Positions 25,248 through 33,333 of a DNA stretch of 64,000 nucleotides are shown here, piece after piece. Origin of the DNA: Accumulibacter sp031732815 (GTDB lineage: Bacteria; Pseudomonadota; Gammaproteobacteria; Burkholderiales; Rhodocyclaceae); NCBI RefSeq assembly GCF_031732815.1, contig NZ_JAVMKF010000303.1, positions 1 through 64,000 of the forward strand, written 5' to 3'. The notes beneath the pieces were generated by a model. The model worked only from the letters and a program-made list of their open reading frames with translations, was not told the DNA's origin and ran no database searches. Each line of letters begins with the position of its first letter. Within the stretch, counting starts at the first letter, position 1. A program made the translations under genes and the position numbers.

Positions 25248-27485
25248 TTAGCGGACGCAGTCGACCGAGTAGACCGGCTTGCCGGCGACGATTGCTTTGA
25301 CCAGCCCGTGCACGTCGGTCTCGAAGCCGGGAAAGCGTTCGTTGAAGTCGCGGGCGAATTGCAGGTAGCGGACAATCGTCGCATTGAAGCGCTCGCCCGG
25401 GATAAGCAGCGGAATGCCGGGCGGGTAGGGCGTGAGCAGCGTGCTGGTAATGCGCCCCTCGAGGTCGTCGATCGGTACGCGGTCGATTTCGCGGTGCGCC
25501 ATGCGCGAGAAGGCGTCGGTCGGTTTCATTGCTGGTTCCATGTCCGACAAGTACATGCGCGTGGTCAGGTGCGCGACGTCGTTGGCGGCATAGATGCCGT
25601 GAATCTGTCGGCATAGATCCTTCAGACCGTAGGCCTCATAACGCGGGTTCTTGGCGAGAAACTCCGGCATCACTTTCCACAGCGGCAAATTCTGGTCGTA
25701 ACCGTCCTTGAACTGCTGCAACTCGGTGACCATCGTATTCCAGCGGCCTTTCGTGATGCCGATGGTGAACATGATGAAGAACGAGTAGAGCCCGCATTTC
25801 TCGACGATGATCCCGTGTTCGGCCAGGTACTTGGTGACGATCGCGGCCGGGATGCCGGATTCGGCGAACTCGCCGTCCACGTCCAGACCGGGGGTGATGA
25901 TCGTCGCCTTGATCGGATCGAGCATATTGAAGCCTTCGGCGAGCATGCCGAAGCCATGCCAACGTTCGCCCGGCTTCAGGATCCAGGCGGCGCGGTCCTC
26001 GATTCCTTCGCTTGAGGACTCATCCGGCCCCCACACCTTGAACCACCAATCGGCACCCCATTCGCCCGCGACCTTGCGCATCGTGCTGCGGAAATTGAGG
26101 GCTTCGGCAATCGATTCCTCGACCAGCGCCGTGCCGGCTGGCGCTTCCATCATCGCCGCCGCCACATCGCAGGAGGCGATGATTGCGTATTGCGGCGAGG
26201 TCGAAGTGTGCATCAGGTAGGCCTCATTGAAGACATCGCGATCAAGTCGCCGTCCTTCAGAGTCCTGCACAAGGATCTGCGAGGCTTGCGACAGGCCGGC
26301 AAGCAGCTTGTGAGTGGATTGCGTCGAGAAGATCATCGCATCCTTGCAGCGCCGCCGGTCGGCGCCGATGGCGTGGTAGTCGCCGTAGAAATCGTGGAAA
26401 GCGGCGTGTGGCAACCAGGCTTCGTCGAAATGCAGGGTATCGATAGCCCCGTCGAGCATTTCCTTGATCTCTTCGACGTTATACAGGATCCCGTCATAGG
26501 TGCTCTGGGTGATCGTGAGCACACGCGGTTTCGCTTTGACTGCGCGCGCGAAGGGGTGCGCCTCGATCTTCTTCTGAATGTTCTCCCAGCGGAACTCGTC
26601 CTTCGGAATCGGTCCGATGATGCCGTAATGATTGCGCGTCGGCATCAGGAAGACGGGAATTGCGCCGGTCATGATGATCGAATGAAGTACCGACTTGTGG
26701 CAGTTGCGATCGACGATGACCACATCGCCTGGGGCAACGGTCGAGTGCCAGACGATCTTGTTGGACGTAGATGTGCCGTTGGTGACGAAGAAAAGATGAT
26801 CGGCGTTGAAGATGCGCGCCGCATTGCGCTCGGAGGCGGCTACCGGCCCGGTGTGATCGAGCAGTTGGCCGAGTTCTTCGACTGCGTTGCAGACGTCGGC
26901 GCGCAACATGTTCTCGCCAAAGAACTGATGAAACATTCGACCGACCGGGCTTTTCAGGAAAGCAACGCCACCCGAATGTCCGGGGCAATGCCAGGAGTAT
27001 GAACCGTCCTCGGCATAGTGGGTGAGCGCACGGAAGAAGGGCGGCGCAAGACTTTCCAGGTAGGCGCGTGCTTCGCGGACGACGTAGCGGCCGATGAACT
27101 CCGGCGTGTCCTCGAACATGTGGATGAAACCGTGCAGCTCGCGCAGGACGTCGTTCGGAATGTGGCGTGAGGTGCGCGTCTCGCCGTAGAGGAAAATCGG
27201 AATATCCTCGTTTCTGCAGCGAATTTCCTTGACGAAGGCACGCAGTCCGGCAACCGTGCCATCTGCTTTGTCGTTCCTGAAGTCCTCGTCATCGATCGAC
27301 AGAATGAAGGCCGAGGCGCGGCTTTGTTGCTGGGCAAACGAGGTGAGATCGCCGTAGCTGGTCAGGCCGAAGACCTCGAAGCCCTTCTTCTCGATCGCTT
27401 TGGCCAGTGCGCGGATGCCGAGACCGCCGGTGTTATCCGAGCGGTAGTCCTTGTCGATGACGATGACCGGGAAATTGAAGTGCAT
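25248..27485 (-). CDS. Orn/Lys/Arg decarboxylase, large PLP-dependent (class with wing domain)
   Basis: This 745-residue fold-type I PLP enzyme has an N-terminal response-regulator-like wing domain (about 1-130), the PLP core with the Schiff-base lysine in FSTQSTHKLLAG, and a long C-terminal domain. It matches inducible-type basic amino-acid decarboxylases that make polyamines (agmatine, cadaverine or putrescine) and consume protons. The substrate cannot be fixed from sequence by eye; no antiporter gene lies alongside. ATG 27485 (MHFNFPVIVID) is preferred to a TTG two codons upstream. Confidence 0.9.
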   Translation of the reverse strand: MHFNFPVIVIDKDYRSDNTGGLGIRALAKAIEKKGFEVFGLTSYGDLTSFAQQQSRASAFILSIDDEDFRNDKADGTVAGLRAFVKEIRCRNEDIPIFLYGETRTSRHIPNDVLRELHGFIHMFEDTPEFIGRYVVREARAYLESLAPPFFRALTHYAEDGSYSWHCPGHSGGVAFLKSPVGRMFHQFFGENMLRADVCNAVEELGQLLDHTGPVAASERNAARIFNADHLFFVTNGTSTSNKIVWHSTVAPGDVVIVDRNCHKSVLHSIIMTGAIPVFLMPTRNHYGIIGPIPKDEFRWENIQKKIEAHPFARAVKAKPRVLTITQSTYDGILYNVEEIKEMLDGAIDTLHFDEAWLPHAAFHDFYGDYHAIGADRRRCKDAMIFSTQSTHKLLAGLSQASQILVQDSEGRRLDRDVFNEAYLMHTSTSPQYAIIASCDVAAAMMEAPAGTALVEESIAEALNFRSTMRKVAGEWGADWWFKVWGPDESSSEGIEDRAAWILKPGERWHGFGMLAEGFNMLDPIKATIITPGLDVDGEFAESGIPAAIVTKYLAEHGIIVEKCGLYSFFIMFTIGITKGRWNTMVTELQQFKDGYDQNLPLWKVMPEFLAKNPRYEAYGLKDLCRQIHGIYAANDVAHLTTRMYLSDMEPAMKPTDAFSRMAHREIDRVPIDDLEGRITSTLLTPYPPGIPLLIPGERFNATIVRYLQFARDFNERFPGFETDVHGLVKAIVAGKPVYSVDCVR

Positions 27486-27550
27486 GAGCAATCCAGTGGC
27501 GACGATGAACGATGGCCAGCGAAGCGGCAGCTGCCACTCGCCGTGGCGGC

Positions 27551-28117
27551 TTACATCTTGGGTAGGGTGACGCCAAGCTGACCTTGGTACTTGCCACCGC
27601 GGTCTCGGTACGACGTCTCACATTCCTCGTCCGATTCGAAGAAAAGCACCTGGGCTATACCCTCGTTGGCGTAGATCTTTGCCGGTAGCGGTGTGGTATT
27701 CGAGAACTCGAGCGTCACATGCCCTTCCCATTCCGGCTCGAAGGGGGTGACGTTGACGATGATCCCGCAGCGCGCGTAGGTGCTCTTGCCCAGGCAGACG
27801 GTCAGCACGCTGCGCGGGATGCGAAAATACTCGACGGTCCGCGCCAGAGCAAACGAGTTCGGCGGGATGATGCAGAAGTCGTTGCGGACTTCGACGAAAG
27901 AGTTGGGGTCGAAGGCCTTGGGGTCGACGATCGTCGAGTTGAGATTGGTGAACAACTTGAATTCGTTCGAGCAGCGGATGTCGTAGCCGTAGCTCGAAGT
28001 GCCGTAGGAGACAATGCGGCGGCCGTCGATTTCGCGCACCTGTCGGGGCTCGAAGGGTTCGATCATGCCGCACTCTGCCGCCATGCGGCGGATCCACTTA
28101 TCCGACTTGATGGACAT
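27551..28117 (-). CDS. dcd: dCTP deaminase
   Basis: This trimeric enzyme deaminates dCTP to dUTP for dTTP synthesis. The 188-residue protein has the typical start MSIKSDKWIRRMA, SYGTSSYGYDIRCSNEFK, the active-site stretch GKSTYARCGIIVNVTPFEPEWEGH and the C-terminal KYQGQLGVTLPKM. It sits between apbC and the decarboxylase on the minus strand; gaps of 104 and 65 bases allow one transcript. Confidence 0.97.
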   Translation of the reverse strand: MSIKSDKWIRRMAAECGMIEPFEPRQVREIDGRRIVSYGTSSYGYDIRCSNEFKLFTNLNSTIVDPKAFDPNSFVEVRNDFCIIPPNSFALARTVEYFRIPRSVLTVCLGKSTYARCGIIVNVTPFEPEWEGHVTLEFSNTTPLPAKIYANEGIAQVLFFESDEECETSYRDRGGKYQGQLGVTLPKM

Positions 28118-28221
28118 CGCTGGTCACCCGGGCACCGAGAAAGCTCAGGGGCTCATTCTACGGTGTCCGGGCAACGGAAGGAACAGCTCACCGCGAACAC
28201 TTGAGGCTCGCGGCGAGGCGC

Positions 28222-29313
28222 TCAGCTGTTCTGCACGATGATGTTGGGGAACTTCGCGCTCATGTCACGCGCGCGCTCAGCGACCTTGATCGCCAGTCGA
28301 CGGGCGATCGCCCGGTAGATCTCGGCAGCGCGCGAGTCGGGCGCGCCGACCACCGTCGGCTGTCCGGCGTCGGTCATCTCGCGGATGCCGATTTCCAGTG
28401 GCAGTGCGCCAAGCAACTCGCTGCCGTAGTCGCGACATATCTGTTCGCCGCCGCCTTGGCCGAAAATGCGCTCTTCATGGCGGCAATGCGAGCAGATGTG
28501 CAAGGTCATGTTCTCCACCAGGCCGAGGATCGGGATGCCGACCTTCTCGAACATCTTGAGCCCCTTGCGGGCATCGATCAGGGCAATGTCCTGCGGCGTG
28601 GTGACGATTACGGCACCGGTTACCGGCACCTTTTGCGCCAGCGTCAACTGGGTGTCGCCGGTGCCCGGCGGCATGTCAACGATCAGGTAGTCGACGTCGT
28701 GCCAGTTGGTCTGTTTCAGCAACTGCTCGAGGGCCTGGGTCACCATGGGTCCGCGCCAGACCATCGGCGAATCGACGTCGATCATGAAGCCGATCGACAT
28801 GGCTTGCAGCCCGTGCGCCAGCAGCGGCTCGATCGACGTGCCATCCTGCGAATCAGGCTTCTGTCCGGCAAGGCCGAGCATCTGCGGTTGTGACGGGCCG
28901 TAGATGTCAGCGTCGAGCAAGCCCACCACAGCACCTTCCTGGGCCAGGGCGAGCGCCAGATTGACCGCCGTCGTGCTCTTGCCGACGCCACCCTTGCCCG
29001 AGGCAATAGCAATGATGTTCTTCACTCCGGGCAGGGGCTTCAGACCACGCTGCACCAGGTGCGCGACGATCTTCGTCGTCACGCCGACGCTGACGTTGCC
29101 GACGCCGGGAATTGCCTTGAGCGCGTCGACGACCATGCGTCTGATCAGGTCAACCTGACTTTTCGCCGGATAGCCGAGTTCGATGTCGAGTGCGATGTCG
29201 GCGCCGTCCACCTTGAGGTTCCTGGTGGAGCGCGTCGACACATAATCCTTCCCGGTATTCGGATCGATCACGTTTCTCAGCGCGGCCAATACGGATTCAG
29301 TACTTACAGCCAT
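28222..29313 (-). CDS. apbC: Fe-S cluster carrier ATPase ApbC/Mrp
   Basis: This 363-residue MinD-like ATPase carries and transfers 4Fe-4S clusters. The N-terminal MIP18/DUF59-like domain covers about 1-85. The deviant Walker A GKGGVGKS is at 106-113, Walker B in LLDADIYGPSQPQMLG, and the cluster-binding CxxC in HICSHCRHEE. All key residues are present. In many proteobacteria it is divergent from metG, but here an unassigned 793-base region lies upstream instead. Confidence 0.95.
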   Translation of the reverse strand: MAVSTESVLAALRNVIDPNTGKDYVSTRSTRNLKVDGADIALDIELGYPAKSQVDLIRRMVVDALKAIPGVGNVSVGVTTKIVAHLVQRGLKPLPGVKNIIAIASGKGGVGKSTTAVNLALALAQEGAVVGLLDADIYGPSQPQMLGLAGQKPDSQDGTSIEPLLAHGLQAMSIGFMIDVDSPMVWRGPMVTQALEQLLKQTNWHDVDYLIVDMPPGTGDTQLTLAQKVPVTGAVIVTTPQDIALIDARKGLKMFEKVGIPILGLVENMTLHICSHCRHEERIFGQGGGEQICRDYGSELLGALPLEIGIREMTDAGQPTVVGAPDSRAAEIYRAIARRLAIKVAERARDMSAKFPNIIVQNS

Positions 29314-30106
29314 CAGTTCAAGCTCCCTAAAGTCGATACCCGAGTTTTCCGCTACAGTTTACCCGAAAGATCGAAAGAACGCACCCCGTACCTGGTTGGG
29401 GCGCCGGGTGCCGGGCCAGCCTTGGGTTGGGCAACGACGTAGCACCTGGTCAGCCGTCACTTGGCGCCGATGACTGCGGTATTTGGTGCTGGCTGGAGAT
29501 GGCGCTAAAGCTGCGCCCGAAGGCGCCGATTACCAACTGATGAGGCGGCAGTCGAGACGGCGAAGAGAGGTGCCTGAAATGGTGGAAAGGGCAACGTGGA
29601 CCAAGCGTGGCGGCATGCTCTTGCTCGTCGCCGCGCGCTTGGCCAACGCCAGGCTTCGCGCGCTTTCTCTGCGGCGTGGGCGTTCCCCGAGGGCACATGG
29701 CGAGCGGTTTCAGTCTGCTTCCAGCGAACCCCGGACCGAGCACCCGAGGCGCGACTGGCGCTTGCTACATGCCGCTCTCTGGCGACGCAGAGCACAAGGC
29801 CACGGCCGCGATGACCAATACACGCTGGCAGCTTCCCGGGCCCGTCGCTGCCAATGCGAAGGGCATGCGCATGCCGGCAGCGCGAGCATACCAGCCGAGG
29901 CGGACTCGAGGCGAGAAGGGGCGATCGAACAGCCGTGGTCGGTCTCGACGGAAGGGGTTTGCCTGCTGCCGCTCGGACCGTGGATGCGGCCGGCAAGGAG
30001 CTCTGGCGGTGCCCGTTTGCGCGCCGCGAGCAAGACGCGATGGTGTGGCTTGGATTAACATGGTGGAACTGGGCGGCCCGTGGCCCATCTCCCAAGGAAG
30101 ATGAAA
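29314..30106. other. 793-base stretch with no recognisable gene, upstream of the che cluster
   Basis: Several overlapping open frames cross this region, but all are Arg/Ala/Ser-rich with irregular composition and match nothing I know. It precedes the first cheV and must contain its promoter, yet no clear sigma-70, sigma-28 or sigma-54 motif is visible. It could be a decayed gene or a long leader. Confidence 0.5.
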
Positions 30107-31069
30107 ATGTCCGAATTATTGAAGAATATCGACGCGCGCACCAAGCTTGCCGGCACCAACAAGCTGGAAATTCTGCTCTTTTCGCTGGGGACCGATATCC
30201 GCACCGGTCGTCGGGAGACCTTCGGGATCAATGTGTTCAAGGTGCGCGAGGTAATGCGCACGCCGCCGATCACGGCGGCGCCGGAAATGCCGGCGTCGGT
30301 CGTCGGCATGGTCAGCCTGCGGGGCGTTCTGGTGCCGGTGGTCGACCTCGCTCGTTATGCCGGCGTCGAGTGCGAGGTGGCGCGGGGAATCATGATCGTG
30401 ACCGAATACGCTGGACATACCCAGGGCTTCCTGGTCGAGGCCGTAGATACGATTCTGCGCCTCGACTGGAGCCAGATGCGTGTTCCGCCAGCGATGCTGC
30501 TGGCCGAGATGGGCGGGCTGGTGACGGCAGTCACCGAACTCGCTGATGGCCGGCTGGTGATGATGATGGATGTCGAGAAGATCCTCTCGGAAACGACCAG
30601 CTACGATGACGAAATCGTCTACCGCAACATCAAGCCGCTGGAGCATCCCGAGCTGACCGTGTTTTTCGCCGACGATTCGTCGGTGGCGCGGCGCCAGATC
30701 GAGCGGACGCTACAGGCGATGGGGGTCAAGTACGTCGCCACGATCAACGGTCGCGAAGCTTGGGACGAGCTGGAGAAGGTGGCCGCCTATGCGACATCGT
30801 CCGGCCAGCAGGTGGCCAACCTGGTCAGTCTCGTGCTGACCGACATCGAGATGCCGGAAATGGACGGATACATTCTGACCAAGAAGATCAAGTCGGATCC
30901 TCGTTTTGCTGACGTGCCGGTGATCATGCACTCGTCCTTGTCCGGCATGTCCAACCAGCAGCTCGGCAAGTCGGTCGGCGTTGATGAGTACGTGCCCAAG
31001 TTTGAACCGCAGCGACTGTCTGAAACGCTGACGCGTCGCTTGTTGACCGTGGCACATCCGGTCGCCTGA
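30107..31069 (+). CDS. cheV: Chemotaxis coupling protein CheV (first copy)
   Basis: This 320-residue protein joins an N-terminal CheW-like coupling domain (about 10-170; LEILLFSLGT, FGINVFKVREVM, GMVSLRGVLVPVVDL) to a C-terminal receiver domain. The receiver has the acidic pair in FFADDSSVARR and the phospho-Asp in LTDIEMPEMDGY. CheV links receptors to CheA and may act as a phosphate sink. AAGGAAG at 30094-30100 supports ATG 30107 over ATG 30101. First gene of the che block; the second cheV follows after 35 bases. Confidence 0.94.
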   Translation: MSELLKNIDARTKLAGTNKLEILLFSLGTDIRTGRRETFGINVFKVREVMRTPPITAAPEMPASVVGMVSLRGVLVPVVDLARYAGVECEVARGIMIVTEYAGHTQGFLVEAVDTILRLDWSQMRVPPAMLLAEMGGLVTAVTELADGRLVMMMDVEKILSETTSYDDEIVYRNIKPLEHPELTVFFADDSSVARRQIERTLQAMGVKYVATINGREAWDELEKVAAYATSSGQQVANLVSLVLTDIEMPEMDGYILTKKIKSDPRFADVPVIMHSSLSGMSNQQLGKSVGVDEYVPKFEPQRLSETLTRRLLTVAHPVA

Positions 31070-31104
31070 GTGGCTTGGGCAGGAGACCTTTTGGGAGCGA
31101 TACG

Positions 31105-32043
31105 ATGGACCTGATAGAACGGAAGAGCTTGCTCGAAGGCGTAGACGCGAGAACTCGGCTGGCCGGCTCGAACAAGATGGAAATCCTCCTCTTTTCTCTC
31201 GGTACGCGCGAGACCTTCGGGATAAACGTGTTCAAGGTGCGCGAGGTCGGGCGGACGCCGCATATCACCAGAACCCCGAACATGCCGCGTGGAGTCGAGG
31301 GCCTGATTTCCCTGCGCGGCAACGTGATCCCGGTCCTCTCGCTGATTTCCTTTCTGGAACATAGGGGTGAAGCGGTCGATTCGGGCAAGACGATGATGGT
31401 TGCCGAGTACTCGAAGCGGACGCTGGGTTTCCTGGTCCATGAAGTCGATCGGATCATTCGTGTCGACTGGGAAAGGGTGAAAGCGCCGGAGAGTGTCCTG
31501 TCGACCAATCAGGGCCTGATTACCGCCATCACCGAACTGGAAGACGGCAAACTGGTGTCGATTCTCGATGTCGAGCAGATTCTGGCCAATGCCTTCGGCG
31601 AAGCGATCATCATCGACATTCCACCGGCCAACGTCGGCGAGGATGTCGGCGTCTTCTTTGCCGATGATTCGATCGTCGCGCGCCGCAAAATTATTGAAGT
31701 GCTCGACAAGCTCGGCGTCAAACATAAACACGCGACAAATGGTGCCGAAGCCTTGGCGCGGCTGCAAGGAATCGCTGCCCACGCAGCCCAGAACGGGCGC
31801 TCTGTGCGCGACGAAATCCGCCTGATCCTCGTTGATGCTGAGATGCCTGAAATGGATGGCTACGTGCTGACCAAGCACCTGAAGAGCGATGCGCGCTTTT
31901 CCGGGGTGCCGGTGGTCATGCACTCGTCGCTCTCGTCGGAGGCCAACCGAGCCATGGGCAAGACCGTCGGGGTGGACGCCTACGTTGCCAAGTTTGATGC
32001 AGAGGTTCTTGCTGATACGCTGCGCCCATTGCTCGAACGCTAG
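31105..32043 (+). CDS. cheV: Chemotaxis coupling protein CheV (second copy)
   Basis: This 312-residue paralogue of the preceding gene has the same CheW-receiver layout. Shared blocks include MEILLFSLGT, ETFGINVFKVREV, LISLRGNVIPVL and the receiver DAEMPEMDGYVLTKHLKSD. Divergence is clear in the CheW half, so the copies are not recent. GGGAG at 31093-31097 fixes ATG 31105. Having two CheV and no CheW here suggests CheV is a main coupling protein, though a cheW may lie elsewhere. Confidence 0.94.
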   Translation: MDLIERKSLLEGVDARTRLAGSNKMEILLFSLGTRETFGINVFKVREVGRTPHITRTPNMPRGVEGLISLRGNVIPVLSLISFLEHRGEAVDSGKTMMVAEYSKRTLGFLVHEVDRIIRVDWERVKAPESVLSTNQGLITAITELEDGKLVSILDVEQILANAFGEAIIIDIPPANVGEDVGVFFADDSIVARRKIIEVLDKLGVKHKHATNGAEALARLQGIAAHAAQNGRSVRDEIRLILVDAEMPEMDGYVLTKHLKSDARFSGVPVVMHSSLSSEANRAMGKTVGVDAYVAKFDAEVLADTLRPLLER

Positions 32044-32063
32044 ATCACAGGAGTAAGTAAGGA

Positions 32064-32453
32064 ATGGCTGATCCAAAAATGAAGATTCTTGTCGTGGACG
32101 ATTTCTCGACGATGCGGCGCATCGTCAGGAATCTCCTGAAGGAACTCGGGTTCTCCAACGTCGACGAGGCGGAAGATGGCGCGATCGCTCTGCAGAAGCT
32201 GCAGAACGGCACGTTCGAGTTTGTCGTGACCGATTGGAACATGCCCAACATGGACGGGCTGCAGCTTCTCCAGGCGGTGCGCGGGTCGCCGACGCTCAAG
32301 CACTTGCCAGTTCTGATGATTACGGCTGAGGCGAAGAAGGAGAACATCATTGCAGCCGCACAAGCGGGGGCGAGCGGCTACATTGTCAAACCGTTTACCG
32401 CGGCGACTCTGTCCGAGAAGCTGCAGAAGATTTTCGACAAGATGGGTGGCTGA
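32064..32453 (+). CDS. cheY: Chemotaxis response regulator CheY
   Basis: This 129-residue single-domain receiver has Asp12/Asp13 (VVDDFSTMRRI), phospho-acceptor Asp57 (VTDWNMPNMDG), the conserved Thr in LMITAEA and the Lys in IVKPF. It is very close to the enterobacterial type that binds FliM when phosphorylated by CheA. Its stop is one base from the cheZ start. Confidence 0.97.
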   Translation: MADPKMKILVVDDFSTMRRIVRNLLKELGFSNVDEAEDGAIALQKLQNGTFEFVVTDWNMPNMDGLQLLQAVRGSPTLKHLPVLMITAEAKKENIIAAAQAGASGYIVKPFTAATLSEKLQKIFDKMGG

Positions 32454-32454
32454 G

Positions 32455-33324
32455 ATGAGTGACGCCAACGTGACCGGGGACTCGAAGGAACTGGAAGATC
32501 TGTTCGACAGCATTGCCTACGGGAATGCCGCGCCAGCGGCGGCCAGCCCGCCCGCCCGCAAGCCGTCGCTATTGGACCAGTTGCATGAAGGGAATGCCGG
32601 AGCCGATGACAACGAGGAGTTGCAGGCCTTGTTCGACTCGCTGGTCGATGGCCGGCGGTCGGCTGAGGGACTTGCCGACCCGCAACCGGGGCCGGGTGGG
32701 GACGAAGAATGGCAGGGGCAGGGAAAGGTGTTTCGACGCGTCGGTCAGATGGCCAGGCAGTTGCACGACACGCTGCGCGAGCTCGGTTACCACGAGTTGA
32801 TCGAAAGCACGGTCGCCGCCATCCCCGATACCCGTGACAGGTTGTCGTACGTGGCCAATCTGACCGAGCAGGCGGCGTGCCGCGTGCTCAATGCGACGGA
32901 TATCGCAAATCCGCTGCTGGAAGAACTCGACGCGCGCGCGATGGCACTGGCCAACGAGTGGGACGGCGTTTTCGCCAACCGGATCGGGGTCGATCGGTTC
33001 AAGGTGTTGGCCGAGGATACACGCAGTTTTCTGAAGACCGGTCTGCCCGAAAAGACCGGTGCGACCAAAGCGCAACTGCTCGAGATCATGATGGCGCAGG
33101 ACTTTCAGGATCTGACCGGGCAGGTCATCAAGAAGATCATCGCCATCGCCCAGGAGCTCGAAACGCAACTGATGGACGTGCTGATCGAAACCATGCCGGG
33201 GGAACGGCGGACCGAGTCGGTAATGGGGCTGCTCAACGGCCCCGTGATCAACGCGGAAGGTCGTAGCGATGCCGTCGCGAGTCAGCAGCAGGTGGACGAT
33301 TTGCTCGATAGTCTGGGCTTTTAG
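32455..33324 (+). CDS. cheZ: CheY-P phosphatase CheZ with N-terminal extension
   Basis: This 289-residue protein dephosphorylates CheY-P. The family core covers about 88-289: catalytic Asp219 and Gln223 lie in QDFQDLTGQ, and the C-terminal CheY-binding peptide VDDLLDSLGF (280-289) is present. E. coli CheZ has 214 residues; the extra 75 or so here are N-terminal. They contain two similar short motifs, LEDLFDSI (13-20) and LQALFDSL (56-63). ATG 32455 directly follows the cheY stop. cheA follows after 9 bases. Confidence 0.95.
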   Translation: MSDANVTGDSKELEDLFDSIAYGNAAPAAASPPARKPSLLDQLHEGNAGADDNEELQALFDSLVDGRRSAEGLADPQPGPGGDEEWQGQGKVFRRVGQMARQLHDTLRELGYHELIESTVAAIPDTRDRLSYVANLTEQAACRVLNATDIANPLLEELDARAMALANEWDGVFANRIGVDRFKVLAEDTRSFLKTGLPEKTGATKAQLLEIMMAQDFQDLTGQVIKKIIAIAQELETQLMDVLIETMPGERRTESVMGLLNGPVINAEGRSDAVASQQQVDDLLDSLGF

Positions 33325-33333
33325 GAGAGCAAG

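Noticed and set aside
30004..30020. Sigma-54-like TGGCGG...TTTGC upstream of cheV
   Set aside because: GG to GC distance is 12 (or 9 from the second GG), not the required 10.
30787..32076. 429-codon minus-strand frame across the cheV pair
   Set aside because: Antisense to two conserved chemotaxis proteins.
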